From positions 32,397,160 through 32,461,159 of the forward strand of contig NC_134999.1 in NCBI RefSeq assembly GCF_051020985.1: a stretch of 64,000 bases of DNA, given 5' to 3'. Each line of letters starts with the position of its first letter. Position 1 is the first letter of the stretch. The notes beneath the pieces are model-generated. The model was given only the letters and a program-made list of their open reading frames with translations, did not search any database and was not told where the DNA came from. Source of the stretch: Nomia melanderi. Lineage: Eukaryota > Arthropoda > Insecta > Hymenoptera > Halictidae. Below, one piece after another: positions 34,691-48,346 of the stretch. A program made the position numbers and the translations under genes.

Positions 34691-37606
34691 TGGCGATGGT
34701 AGGGATGATCGGTTGCCCGCCCCTCTCTCGTCCGTCGGATAATTAAAAATAGTCCCCGCGGCCCTTTACTCCTTTTTCGCGGCTCATTAAATCGACTATA
34801 AATTATGCATCGAAAATTACGGGCAGGCCATCCGAATATCGGTACCTACGCGGACCGGCCGGGCCCCGGCATGCGCGCCACGGCATAATAAGCAATTTGT
34901 AATCAAGAGGCGTCGTACGGGTGTTATAGTTAGTAAGAAATCCAATGGGAGCAAGCGCGCGGCCCCCGTCCCGTCCGTGGACCGAAAGCCCCGCCACCCA
35001 GGCCAAGCCTTCTGAAGGGGCTTCCGAGTCCGTGGAAGAGTGCCGAGGTGAAACGCGCGTAAAAAGAATTGCAAATTGCGAATTAGCATTATGTCTCCCG
35101 GTCTACTCAAATCGTTATTATCTTCGCCCGTGTTCTACTCGTCGACCCCGCGCAACCCCCTGACGCGCGCTCGAGGAGTAGGGGGGCTGTTCGAGGTGTG
35201 CGCGCCGCTTTGTCGTGATACTCGACGCAAATCGGATTCACGTCGCTTCAAGTACTGACGCAACCGGTTATTACGCAGGAACAGGACGAAAATTAAATAT
35301 CGTGCGTGCGAGAGCGTGGCTCGCGCGCGCGCGAGCTGTTCCGGTCCGCGGCTCGCTGAAAAATAGCCGATAAACCAGGAAAGAACCGCATTGTTTCGCA
35401 CGGAACGAGATTGTCGACCGATCCGCGGCCGATTCGATCTTCATTCGATTTTCGGATGGACGCGTACCTTGTGTTTAGTTGAGTCGGATTTCTTTGTCTT
35501 TCTTTTCATTGTGATTTGGTACGATTCGTAAATTTCGGGGAGCTTTAAATTTGAGCATTCATCGAGCTGTTGATGTCGGAGCAGTGTTAGGTGAAACATT
35601 GTTACGAATGTTTGCGAACGAGTTGAAATATTGAATTGGAGATTGTATAAGTAAATTTGGGGTACCTTAAGTTTCAGCATCGGATGACCCAGTTCATAGA
35701 CTGAATTGTTCTAAGAGTTACAAATAGCCTTAAGACAGGGAAAATTGAATCAGAATCGAATGCACGAGACAGTACTAAAGGAACTACAAAGGAACGTAAC
35801 TGGTCCGTTGAAACTAAAAACGTAACTGGTCCAAATGTCAGATGAAAAATTCCGCCGACAAGTTTTATTAAAAGATTCAACAGATCAATTTCCACGGATG
35901 TATTTGCAGCTTCCGCAGCTCCCGATTCGAATGTTACAAATGTAAACGACACAGATCTTAATTTCCCACAGCAGAATGGAAACGGACACGGCCAGTCAAG
36001 AACCAAACGGTTCCTCGTCAGAAGCGACCGGTTACGTAGGCGCGACCAATTAAATCGCCCATACCCATTGCGTGCACGCGTCGCGGTTAATCGAACAATG
36101 TTACATCATCCGCATTATACCATGTATCCGATCGATCGGACGTATCCGGGCCGCTGATAAACGCATGGATCGCGTTATGAAAGCACTTTGCCGGTGGTAG
36201 GGTGAGGCGGGCTATCGATGTTTACTTTGAAAAACAGGATTAAAGTGATAGGTTGGGAATTCGGGCTGATGGAGGCGGCGCGGGCAGAAGCAGTCGCGAC
36301 GCGGCGCGACGCGGCGCGGCAGGCATGGCCGCGGATTCTCGCGTGTCCTTCCCGTTCGGTACGGAATTTAAATAGTGGCCTGGTCATATTATTGCATTAA
36401 TAAATGAAATTAGCGAAACAGTAAAGTGCTTTTAACGGGCTGTGTCTATCCTGACTTCTCTAATATGACAAATACACGAACGGCACCGGGCATGCCCGTT
36501 TCCGGCGTCCTTGCATTCATTAAATGACGCCCGCGATGCGCTTCGCGGCGGTTATTAATGGCGCCGCATCAAAATCAATTTTCATTTGCGGAATACTTAT
36601 GTACGTTGCAATCCAATTTGCGACGGGCTACACCGCGACCGCGCCGCGGCCCCTCTGCAATTTTATTGTAACTGAAAAGTTTTGCGTGCCGCGTCCCTCA
36701 ACGAAGAAACCCGAGCGGATACTTGACAGTTTGTTCGGTTACACGTTATACCCTATTAACGAATGCCATTTACTCGTTTCCTTAATGACGCGACGTTGAT
36801 CCGTGTAACGATCGATCCGTGATTTTTTGTTTTCCCCTTTTTACTCGGGGGTGAAAGTGCCTTTAGTATATAAATCGTTCGCTATACTTTAACGAGAATG
36901 ATTTTAATTTCGAGATACAGGAGTTTATTGTAAGTGTATCCTTTATATATGTACATATAGATTTTTGAAAAGTGACGAGGCGGTACGTTTGTTATTGATT
37001 TTAGTTAATTCCATTTATGAATAATTCCGGCCAGCAAATTTCTGTTCGTTCAAACTTCAGAGATAACTACCCACCACGGTAACGAATAAACTTTCCACTG
37101 TAATTCCCAGAAAATCGCTTCAAATGAAACTTAACACTTACCGTAATACATTTCTCACTGCATTAAACAGTAAGAAATCCTCGCGCTCCCCGAGGAAAGA
37201 AAATTCCGAGACTCAATGAGAATACATTTCCCCGCGTCGCCCCCGGGATGGCAAGGTAATGGTTCCACAATCGCGGGGTTACCACAGAATTAATAAATAT
37301 TTTCCTTGGAAGACGAAAGGATCGATCAATTAACGAGCACTCGAGGTGCTCCGCGAGCGTATCCAAGGAAAGAAACTTTGAAAAGATTTCCTCGAGTAGA
37401 AATGCATCTCGAGGCCCGATCTTCCACCCCCTGCCCACTTCCAAACCCGTCCCGCCCCCGCGGGGGTTGCACAGTTGACGAAATAAAGGGTCGGCGGAAT
37501 AATACCGGTGCTGGCAACCTCGGCGAGTCAGCGAAGCGGCGGGAGATCTCGAAGGAACCTAATTAACTCCGCGCTTTGGAATGAAATTATTTTTGCGCGA
37601 TCGTCG
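34691..37606. other. Intergenic; one unexplained open stretch inside
   Basis: Moderately GC-rich sequence with many TAAT-containing segments (for example 34740-34810, 36030-36200, 36500-36620). Apart from 35705-36154 (separate entry) no coding signal is seen. The complex, non-repetitive character could reflect conserved regulatory DNA, which cannot be tested here. Confidence 0.45.
35705..36154 (+). other. Open stretch of 150 codons with one in-frame TGA, possible relic or exon
   Basis: The frame starting at 35705 is open for 46 codons, has TGA at 35843-35845, then is open for 103 codons to TGA at 36155. The translation is hydrophilic, with Asn/Ser/Thr-rich segments and several N-glycosylation sequons (NWS, NVT, NDT), followed by basic clusters (TKRFLVRSDRLRRR). 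There is no good start codon. A 14-base direct repeat AACGTAACTGGTCC occurs at 35793 and 35819. A minus-strand ORF (35674-36006, 110 codons) overlaps it, so chance openness remains likely. No family is recognised. Confidence 0.15.
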
Positions 37607-38158
37607 TGAAGGGGAAGAAGAAAAATAAGAAGAAAACAAAGGTCGGGGGAAAGAAGAATCCGGTGTAGACAGTCGGTAAGACGGAGAGGGAAGAGGACGG
37701 AGCTGGTGGTAGGGAAAGAAAGAGATGGAGGAGAGGATTGAGGGGAAGGGAGGTAGAGGAAGAGAAGGAAAGAAGGAGACAGAAAAGAGACAGAAAAGAG
37801 ACAGAGAAAAACAATGTAGGGGAGAAAGGGACGGCGGGAAAGGGACGGTGAAAGAAAATATAGAAAAAGGGATAGAGGAAAAGAGACAGGAAGGGAAGCT
37901 AGGAAAAAGGAAAAGTGTGAGCAACAGGAGAAAAGAGATAGAAAAAGAAAAGGCAGGGAAAGGAGTTGGAAAAAATGAAGATAAAGAAAGACAGAATAAG
38001 GCAAGGCAGGAAAAGAAAGTCTATAATAAGAGAAAACGAGACAAAACACAAGGAGGAGGAACGCAGAAGGCGAAAGGGACAAGAAAGGAAAGTAACGACG
38101 GTGGACGACGACGAGGAGGGGGGCAGGGGGAGGGGAGAAGTAGGTGGAAGGGCGAGGT
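37607..38158. repeat. Polypurine tract, about 550 bp
   Basis: The plus strand is overwhelmingly G and A, with motifs such as GGAAAGAAGG, GAGACAGAAAAGAGACAG (repeated) and AGGGACGG. Both a plus ORF (37725-38225, Lys/Glu/Arg-rich) and a minus ORF (37528-38082, Leu/Ser/Phe/Pro-rich) stay open only because stops are rare in such sequence. They are not called as genes. Confidence 0.9.
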
Positions 38159-40510
38159 GTGCCGGCTCGAAACTACCAAACTACTTTTCAAGCTGCCCCC
38201 GCGGCCCTGGCAAGATTATAATTAAAACGTCGCGCGGCGCTGGATAATAAATTAATGCATAATTAACATAGCTAATTATAATACCGGCTGAAATTTTTCT
38301 CGTAACTCGTAACACACTGGTACCTCGCATGCGGAGGCAGTGCAACCCGGTAATTTATGATCGGACATGAAAAATTACCGTCTCGGGGGGTTTAATCATC
38401 CTCGACCTCCCCCACCCCCCTCCTGGCCACCCTTTTCTCAACGCCAGCATGCCTGCGTAACGTTGGCCTTCTGCTAACCAACAAGCATCTCGCCTTCGTT
38501 CCACCCCTCCGTTTACAGCTGGACTTAATAACTTATTACAATTCGATGCGACGACGCAGCGTACAATCTTAACGATCTACGGTTTTCGTACGCGGGTACT
38601 GTGGATTATAGATGTTCCTCGGCGAAGACAGTGAGAACGGGATAATGGCGGAATGAAGTTATCTGGGATTTCATGTTTTAAGCGGACAAATTCTCATGGA
38701 ACTTCGGAAGTTTCTATGATGGTTTTTTGGTTCTTGATTGTGAACGTTATGTTGCGTCGTCGGCGATTTCAATTAGTAATATTTACGTGTACAGGATTTA
38801 TTCGTTGTGCGCCTGTGAGATCGATGTTTTTTAAACGAGAAGGAACATTTCTGTTGAAATATGTTGGAGATGTTTTAGAATTTTTGAGAACAGTCTCTAG
38901 AATTTCCAAATTTTATTTAATTCTTAGTGTTCTGAAAGTACTTGAAAATGTAAAGCTGAATTGTTTTAGTGGAATGTACTCGACAGTTAACATATAAATA
39001 ATGTATCTCATAAATTAACACGGTGACTTTACAATCATCTGAACATCGAAGTTTCACCAAATGAAACCACCTCCGTAATGGGTTAGCATGGGTGTATCGT
39101 AATCTTTTAAATGAGAAGTAATGCGACCCTTTGTCCTGGTTAATTAATATTGGAGCCCGATTGCGGAGCGATGGCGTGTGTCGTTAGGGACGCGCAAAAA
39201 TTGTATAAAAGGTAGCCCGTGTTGTCCGTAATGAATAAGTGGCAAATAAAGTAGTATGGGGTGAAGAAGAGGGAACGAGCAGGGGTTGAAATTTCCCTAA
39301 ATGCGAGACAGTCGGGTGTGAAGTGAATCCTGTTAACGATGGAAATGATGAATTTTAAGAGGAATGGATCTGCGTGTAGCATTTCTATTGGACGTTTCGC
39401 AAAGTGCTCCCTCTCTCGCCCGTAAATATACGAAACAGAAGGAGTCAGATGAAATCTAATAATTAAACACCACCAAGCTATTTTAAAATTCTCGTAATTT
39501 TTCAAAGTCACCTAAAACATCATCAAATATTTCAATAACCTCTTCCGCCAATTTTAATACGCAATCTTCCAAACGAAATGCAATGATTCTCATTAAATCT
39601 ATCAAAACCCTTAGCCATTGAAAATTCCAAAAACTCCGGCACGCCGCAAACGCAGGCCGTACTCAATCAACAAACGACAATTACGAGCAACATTTACACC
39701 GGAACCTACCGAATAATTACAACGGCCTCGCATTACACTCGAAGAGCGGCACGGAGCACGAAAAACCGGAACACGTGATTTCACAGTCAAAAAGTAAAAA
39801 GTAAAAAAAAAAAAAAACAGACGGCGCACAAAAAGTCTTCAATGCGGGGGCGCGCTGTTTGAATTCCGTCCCACAAAGGCCCGCGAAAAAAGTATTTACA
39901 GCCCATGAAAACGATAAGAATCGTCGGCCGTTGGAAACAATTCCCGGAGCCTTTTGATCCGCGAATCAAGCTTAATACGCTTTCAGACAGTCCGCGCCGG
40001 CGGGTCCCGTGTCCGCGCGAGAGCGGCCCGCCTTTCCCCGTGATTAAATCCGGCGACGCGTCACGGAAGTCATAACTTCTGGCAATCAAACCGCTTCCAA
40101 CCGTTTTAAGAACGCTCCGGTGACGAAGACAATTAAAAGCTTATGTAATTACACGCAGGTGTACGGGGCAGGAAATTCAGATCGGAGTCTCGGGCTTTAA
40201 TAGACGACCGAACGGACATCGAAAGATGGAAACTTCCGTGACGCGGCTCGCCGTTGCGCGGAGCGGCGCGCCGCGGCCCGAGGGTGCCCGCGTCAGCGCG
40301 GTATAATAGAACACCGTTTCGCGTCCGTTAATTGACTTATAAAAAGCTTAAATAATTAAATTAGCATTAAAAGCCACCGCGGGCTGTGGCCCCAACGGCC
40401 ATCCTATAATTCAACATTGTGCTTTATTTTCCTCGCGGTGGCAGCCACGTGAAAGCTGCTGCCGGCCAACAGCTCGGCGCGTAACCGTCGTTCGCTCTTC
40501 GCCGTTGCCG

Positions 40511-40541
40511 AGCCGCGCCGCGCCGCGCTGCGCCGCGCCGG
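40511..40541. repeat. (GCCGC)n repeat
   Basis: Six GCCGC-type pentamers with one T substitution, adjacent to GGTCCGGTCCGG. A similar tract lies at 58262-58287. Confidence 0.85.
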
Positions 40542-42345
40542 TCCGGTCCGGCCTGTGCTGGTCTTTTTCAAAGCGGACACACCGCACGCGCGTTAATTCA
40601 TTAGTCGTCGGCTATACATCGTTCTCGCGGAAACTTGCCGGTTTTTAGATTCTCTCTGTCACGCGGCCGCTTTTCAAGCGATACACTCCGCCCGGCAGCC
40701 AGCCGTTTCCTACGTAATAATTTACACTCCAAACGAGCCGGTACTTTCCTATCCCTCCATCTTTCTCTTTCCCGGCCGGCCAACCCCTGGCCGACTAACC
40801 CGCCGCCACCCTCTCCGCCGCCCCGCGCTCTTTGATGTTATTTAGTGGAGGCGATATCGGTAAACCGAGGAAGTAATAAGTCCACCCCTTTTTTATACTA
40901 TAAATATTTAGGCGCGCGACGCCGGGATTCTCCATAAATCGATGCCGATGCCTCGATCATCTCCGGGTGCTAGGGACAAAGGGTCCCGGCGACAATTTCT
41001 ATGAAAATTTATAGAGAACTCCGACGTATTATCGCTCCCCCGCCGGAACATATTCCTATGGAGTGGATGAAAAAAAAAAACCTCCGGATGAAAAGCCGGA
41101 CTGGTTTGATGAATCGCCGCCCGTTAGAGTGGGGCGTATTAAGTTGCCGAAGAAGTTTAGACGGGTTTCAATTTGAAGTTGATAACCCTCATGAAGTCGG
41201 CTACTTCGTTAAAACGGCCCGTTGAACGCCGCCGGAATATTCCTGCGAGGGTTTTGCATGATGATATTCGGACCACCCGTGCATGGTGGAGCCTCGGTCG
41301 TCGGTGGGCAGAGGGGGTTGCAAATAGGTGCTCCTGTTTCTTGTTTTGAGCGCGATAAAATTGTTTTCTCGTTTTTGTTTCCGGTATTATTTTTATTTTG
41401 ACGTTGGATTCGTATTTGAGAGATTGTTCATGCGATACGCATAGGGGATCTGTTGATGCCATAGATGACGTTTATTTCTAATTTCAAGTTAAAATCGACT
41501 TAAAGAATAAGACAATATAGTTACTCAAAGATTAACCTTCTGGAGCTTAAGTAATTACCTACATTGCTGGTTAGCTTTAATATAGTAATCTCTTTCCACC
41601 TAAAATTTCTAAGCTAAGCAATGATCCTAAAGAAATCTTGTCAATCGTCTATACCATCTTCAAATCACAAATTATTAATTAGCTAAACGTAATTGAAATA
41701 TGAACACCGAATCCAGTTTGAATACTCCCCAGACAGATACCAAAGTCTCAGACATCCCGGACCGTTCAAATCCTCACCGAACCCCGGACTCCGCCCCGAA
41801 AATCCGCGCGCGAGACGCGTCGCCAATCCCGCTGCTTGGCCCCCGTAACTTTCCCGGGGACAACGGGGTCGGGTCTCGTTTGTCGGGAAAATCTGCAAAA
41901 TCGCCGGCCGTTACCCAGTTAAAATCGCGCAACACGACGATCGCTTAGGCACGACACACCACGAATGCACTAGCGTCGTAGTAATTTGTCCGCGTTATTC
42001 GAACCGGTCGCGGGCTAGCGCTCCGCTCTCTCCCTCACGCCGCCCCCCTTGCCCACCGCTGTTCCACCAGCCCTCCTCGGCCAATCGCCTCGTATCCTCT
42101 CGAACAACCGCGCGCGTATGTGCATATCCGGGAAGAGGGCGGGCGGAGGGTGTCGGAGGCGACGGGCGAGCACGAAAATGCAGACAAATGAGTTAAAAAA
42201 CGCGGGTTGCATCGCCGTAGTCGACCGTCGACGGAGCCCGGCGCGTTGCCGGCGATTTGACATTGTCGAAAGTTAATCAATGCCCCCGCGACGGGCTGCA
42301 CAGAGGCCGGGGCGAGAGTAACGGCGACGGCGAGAGAAAGACAGA

Positions 42346-42389
42346 GAAAAAGAGAGAGAAAGAGAGAGAGAGAGAGAGAGCGCGCGCGC
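42346..42389. repeat. (GA)n followed by (CG)n
   Basis: An interrupted GA run (42346-42380) passes directly into CGCGCGCGC (42381-42389). Compound microsatellite. Confidence 0.85.
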
Positions 42390-43045
42390 TCGCCCGGCGG
42401 GAAAGAATCGGCGGTACGCGGGCCCCGCCCGTGCGCCGTTTCGTCAATTTTTTAAAATTAAATCACTATCTGTCCTTGTTAAATGCATTTCCCGGCACGC
42501 CACCCCACGCCGCCCCATCGGCCACCCAACGAAATCGCCCCTCCTCGCTTTATACCGCCGCCGTTGCCGGCCGCGCTCGCGCCGCTTCGCCTCGCCCGCG
42601 ATCCCGCCGCCGCCGCCTCGCCGTTGACCGTCTCTGACGGCCGTGCGCTCGCGCTATTGTGCCACTCTACCCCGTCGATCCACGTGCTGCGCCTAATGAC
42701 AGACAGTTGGCCGCGAAAAAAGTCTGTAAATCTGGCGGAACGGGGTAGACAGAGATACAACGTTGGATCGAAGTGCGGTGATCGTCCGCGGGGAGCGGGT
42801 TACTCTTTTTTTTTTTATTTTCGACTGTTGAGGGGGGGTGGGCGGAGGAGTGCGGGCGGCGAACCAGGGAGGGCTGGAGGGTGGAAGCAAGTGCGGCGGT
42901 AACCGGCGTGTTGCCGTAAGAGAGAGGTACCTACGTGGCTACCGCGGGGGGCGCGATGGCGAGGAACGGGAATAGGGAGCACGCGAAAGAGACAGAGACC
43001 TAACCCCGGAGCGCGCCATCGCGCGCTGGTTTAGTATATAGATGG

Positions 43046-43072
43046 CGCGAGCGAGCGAGCGAGCGAGCGAGC
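43046..43072. repeat. (GCGA)n microsatellite
   Basis: About six and a half GCGA units in a CpG-rich block. Confidence 0.9.
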
Positions 43073-44030
43073 AGTCGAGGGGGTTACGTCCAGGCCGGCC
43101 ATTCCGGTAAAACGCACCGGAATAAAAATAATGGCTGGAAATGGACACGGGGGGGTACACCGGCACCTCGTCATTTTTTTCTATTAGCCGAAACTTACAA
43201 ACACCCGGGGCTTCCGGCCATTTCGGACCGCTATGCTGCCCGGCCCGACCGCCGAAACTGCGCCCGGCCGTGTCCCCGGTGCCCACGTCGAAATTCGAAA
43301 CGCGCCACGGCTCGTTCCCCGGGCCGACAAAAATCGTGGCCATATTTTTTTCTGACTCTTTCCGCCCCCTCCTCCTCCTGCCGGCCACCCCTGCGGACCC
43401 AGCTTTCCTCCTACCCCTATTACAGCTTTGTTTTTTTTTATTTTTTTTCGTTATTTTTCGGTTTGCTCGCGCGGACCATGCGAGAAGGAGCTCAAACGGC
43501 CGGCCTCCCCCGCGGCCGCGGCGTTCATCCCTCTTCGTGACGTCCAACGTTCCGCGCGATTAAAATGTCATACGGGCGATGCAAATGATGATACTTGTTG
43601 GCTCTTTTTTCGCAGGACCTTTTTTTTTTTCTGCCGGCCCGGTACGCCCGACGAATAATTCAGTCGCTTCATTGTGGTTATTAATTTCGCGCGACCGCGA
43701 GCGGCGAACAAAAAAAATCGCTCCGCAGCCGCGCCGCGGTGTTTCGAACGGCGCAACTTATGCCGGCTCTTTCGACGCGCGCGTGTCGGGGCCCCCGGCG
43801 CCGGACGCTGTCACCCCCAATTTCGGCCGGTTAGAGGGGAATCGGGGAAGATGGATGGCGGCCGACGCTTCTGGATTACGGCGAAGATGCGAGGAATTTA
43901 GTGGGGTGCAGTGATGCATCGGGTCTGTGTTAGATCGGGAATATTTTATTCGTGAGGGGCGGTGATCGTTGACTGGGAGGAATGATTGGACTTTTCGTGG
44001 AATAATTATTGGGAGGATAACCCTTCGTGA

Positions 44031-44235
44031 CCCTTCGCGGACGAAGATTCATTGAAATGTATAAAATCTTCAGCAGATGAAGCTAAATGATATATAAATT
44101 GCTTAAATAATAGGAAAAAGAGAAACTACGTGCTGATCTCTTGCTGTTCGAGTAATTCAATCATTTGTTCGCGTCTTAGGGCTGGAAACATGAAAACTTC
44201 ATGTCGTTGAAATGTCGACATTTTTCCGCAAAGGA
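44031..44235. mobile_element. piggyBac-like MITE family 1, copy C
   Basis: About 205 bp. The left terminus is CCCTTCGCGGACGAAG and the right terminus, reverse-complemented, is GATCCTTTGCGGAAAAATG. The interior matches copies A (6905) and B (10432) at CTTAAATAATAGGAAAAAGAG near 44102, GGAAACATGAAA near 44185 and ATGTCGACATTTTTCCGC near 44212. A partial second left end (CCCTTCGTGA) directly precedes it at 44021. Non-coding. Confidence 0.65.
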
Positions 44236-47200
44236 TCAATACTTCAATGTTTTGAGACTTTCTCTTCTTCTAATTAGGGATCTCCTTCGAAATAGGGATC
44301 AGTCGATGCATCCTGGATCGGTTTGAAGATACTTCTACTTCATCTTCAAACTTAATAATTATCAGAAACATTGGGAAACCTTAAACAAATAAACAACAAG
44401 CATTTGATCCGTATTCAACAAAATTTACCAAAGTATGATACTTTATCCAAATTCTATACTTCAATCAATCTTTACATTAATATTCTGTATATTATAATAA
44501 AATCGTCGGATGATTTAAATTACAAAATCTCGTAACCCTTTCGAACGCACAACAATACCTATCTCCCGCACGAAACCGATACGGCAGTTCAGCGAAGCAG
44601 AAACGGACACAAGGGTTCGATCCACTTTGGAGACGGCCCGGACTCATTCGTATGCGGGCCGAAATGTCCTAAGACGTAACGTACGCGTTTCGTTAAATCG
44701 GTTCACCGAACGAAGGCCAACGGAGTAAGATTATGCACAATTAACGTCAGTCAAGTATGCCCGGGTTAGCATTGCGCCGGCCCGATATTTATGTACACCG
44801 GCCGGCCGCAATTTTATGTACACGGATATATCTTCCATAATCATATACGGCGGGGTTGTCCTTAAACGGAGATAGGATCGTACCCCCGGTCGACCTTCGA
44901 CGAAATTAACGATCCACCCCGCGAATCTGATGGATTTCTCGATCTGTATTCGCCGATTATTGGCGTCGTATCCGCGGTGCCCCCATTGTAATTCGAACGG
45001 TGCATAACGACGATTAACTGCCGACGTCCATCACTGCTCGAGTCGCGATTAAAGTGACTCATCAGTAGGAAACGGCGGCATCGATGGCTGCTCGTTCTCT
45101 TACCTACGAATCGCCGTTAATATTGTCCGCCGCGGACGCAATCAACCGGCACAATAACCGTCCCGCGTGCCCGTTGGATCGCGGTTCGTAAAACGAATCT
45201 CGGTTACGTTAGTCGGTCTTCGGATTGCTTGGTGCTTCGGTTACTTGTGACCTATAAACCTGAAGCAAACCTTTTAACTAGTTTCTTGATAAGTCAATAC
45301 ACGAACGACCGTAGAAGTCTACATGGATCTTCATAATAGAAATATAGAGTATCCGAAGCTTAGAATGCTACCGTAAATCTCATCTATACTCTTAAATCTT
45401 TCGTTGAATGAAATTTCAATGTTTCATCAATGAATAGTGTGATTCTTATACAATTCTGAACCGATTTCAATATCAAATCATTCCGATAATTAACGTTTAT
45501 ACGATATGACACAGTGAAATAATTAATACACCTTTCTACGGCAATTGCTCATAGTCAAATTTCCAGCGAAACAATGATTTTTGCGACACAATAAGGAGCT
45601 AAGGGGTTGCACGGGGAGTCCCCGTACAAAGTACGAAACGTCCTCGTAAACAACGGTCTTCGCGTTCCCTAATAAACCGGGATTATAGTCACGGTGCCGT
45701 AGACAAGCATTAAACTAATGATCTAGCCGGGCGAACGGTCGACCAGAAAACTCGTAAACGGCTTAAGTCTCGCGGTCGAGGAGACGCGCGGACTTATGAC
45801 GGGCCACGTTAGATCAACTGGCCCCCTTTGCTACGCGGAAACCGGAATTTCGCTGGTCCTCGTAGATCTCGCGGAACGGTTGAATCGTAAGGAGAACCGG
45901 TCCGAAAAGTATCCCAGCGGTCCCGTCTCTCTCTCTTTCTTTTTCCCTCTCCTCTTCGTTGGATCCTTTCGGAGGATCTCCTTCGGACCCGTATTCTCGC
46001 ACTGTCGATCCTTCTCCGATCTGTCCTTTCGTTTTGCTGCGTCGTCGCCGGACAACGGCAAGGCCATTCCGACCCGAAAGGCGTTAATTATAATTAGCAC
46101 AGGCGAGATTAGTAATTAACACTTGGGGGTAATCGTGAACCGTTGCGTGAAGATACAGCACGAGCTGGCGATGCTGCGTCGTGGTGTTGAGCGGGACAGG
46201 TCCGTGTGCGTGTGGGTTTGCGCCTGGCCCGAGTGTGCGAACGCGGATAATAACGCCAGCCGAGATGCCGGCCGAGGCAGGTCGCCCGATTTATAACGCA
46301 GATAATAATTGCGGGCCGAACTTAATATTCATGAGCCAATCAGATTTGCGCGCCGAGTCGACGGGACTTGCTGCGTCCGCGGGCCCTTTCAGGGATTCAT
46401 TGTGGCACCGCGACGATCGCCGCTGAATAACTGACTCCTTCCCTTCTAATCGGTCGGATTATTTTCTATGTGTGTTTGTTTACCGAAATATTTGCTTGCG
46501 GTCGGATACTTTCGTTGAGCTTTTGTTCGTTCTTCTGGGTGCGTCGGTGTTCTAGTATTTTCAGCTTTGGGATTGTAGAATTCTTATATATATTTGTAGA
46601 ATTTATTCATTTTTGTAGAATTTAAATCATATTTTAGAATAAATTGACGTGATTGTAAAGGAATTTGAAGGTATTCGGTTTATACTAGCTTCCGAATAGA
46701 AGTAGTTAATACAAAGTCAAGTCCAGAGTGACTTAATCACTTGTTATAGTTAGATTACGGATCTTTACGCATCTTATAATTTCATTCTGTAACCATTAAT
46801 TCTTACTCTTGTTCTCGTTAGACGCGATACAATCTTATGATAATATTCTTCAGATCAAAGATTCATTTAAAACAGCATGAAGTCTTGTCTGACGTACGAA
46901 AAACGTCCAAAAGAAGACAATGGCTACAATGTTTTAGCTTCGAAATATAAAACGTAATCTCGCCAACGTTTTATTACGTATAATTGCAGTGTTCAAGGAA
47001 TTATACGCAGTAACCGAAGGATCAAAGTGTTGCTTACGGAACTGCCTCATATTTTTGCCCGTAACGAAAAGTAAAAGGACACCGTCAACGAGCATTATCC
47101 AATATTCAAGTGACCGAACGTCCATTCGCCGGCCGGTGATCGCGTTTTCGCCGTTAGGCTTCCCATGTCACATTATCATCGGCATTTGAGGCTGACGTTA

Positions 47201-48346
47201 GCCATGGTAAACTGAGGGCTACCTGCTGCCGTCGCGTTGCATCGGCCAGCTCCCGCGGCACTCTACGCCCAGCGCCTCATTAAAATATGCAAATACACAG
47301 CTCTCCGGTTGTCCGTTCTGTTTCCTTGGTCCCCCTCGCGCCACCTAACGCGCGCATGCGTCGAAATGTTTACGATCACGGCGAAATTAAAAGTACCGCT
47401 AAAATATTGCCTCTAATACGTATGTGGCAGCCGGCCGCTTTCTACGGTGGCTGGCTCGCCTCCTTAAAGCCTGCCGTTCGAACCGTAACACGCACCACGC
47501 GGAAAGATTACATTGGATACGCTGGACCAACGAACGGCGCGAACATCTCGGACAGTTCACTTAAGGGACCTCCGAACCGTTTACCTTTGTCACACCGCTC
47601 GCCGATTTTATCTTCCTCGTTCGGTCGATCTTTAACGCGTTAACTGGCAGCCATAAACATCCGGTGGAATCCCAGCTACCGGATCATTGAAAATCTTCCA
47701 GATAAATTTCGAAGCCATTGAAATCCAAGGAATGTTCTTCTGTTCAGCCGTGGTTCCGTTAAACCAGAAGGAAACTGCGATAATATTTAACAATTCAACA
47801 GACATTTTGCAATTGAAATTTCTATAGTATTCAGATTTTTAGAATCAAAGAATCCAGCGAATCGAACATCTCGATACCATTTCCTTTAGGTTCCTCCTAA
47901 TAATCCTACCTCCGATCAAACCTCCGACCGATACTCCAACAACAATACCCCACTAAACCACACCGCAAAATACCATCCAAGTTCATTAAACCCACATCTA
48001 AATCACCATCCCTCGTTACAAACCCAAGGGGTTAATGCTCGTTCCCAGATCGTTCGAGAAGATTGCAATCATCCGTCGATACCGGATGATCACGATCGAT
48101 CGTCTAACACCGGAGCCCGTCCGGGATAATGCTAAGTACCATTTCAATTTTTCAGCGGCGTAAGACGCCGATATTTCGGCCTCATCAACGATATCCCTGA
48201 TCACGGTCTCGCCTTGGCCGTCGGTTAATCCGCGACAACGAGGAGGAGTTAAGGACTTAGCTACGGCCGGGTGACGGCCGATCGCGATAAACAAGTTTGT
48301 ATGGATTTACCGTGGAGAGAGCTATAGGCGAGTAGCCGACCGGCGA

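Larger units (their letters stand above)
38159..44030. other. Intergenic, CpG-rich blocks and simple repeats
   Basis: AT-rich spacer (38640-39830) separates CpG-rich blocks (39830-41300 and 41740-43930). Overlapping opposite-strand ORFs of up to 202 codons (42939-43547 minus) are low-complexity and unrecognised. The 114-codon ORF at 38653-38997 and the 123-codon ORF at 39140-39511 show no domain. No gene is called. Confidence 0.5.

Noticed and set aside
37528..38225. Long ORFs on both strands (166 and 184 codons).
   Set aside because: They lie in the polypurine tract, where stop codons are rare; the translations are Lys/Glu/Arg-rich on one strand and Leu/Ser/Phe-rich on the other, with no domain.
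44614..44623. GGTTCGATCC, resembling a tRNA B box.
   Set aside because: The final bases do not fit GGTTCGANNCC, and no cloverleaf or convincing A box lies upstream.
47287..47294. POU octamer ATGCAAAT, also at 7336 and 58416.
   Set aside because: Three copies in 64 kb is about what chance predicts, and they are not clustered.
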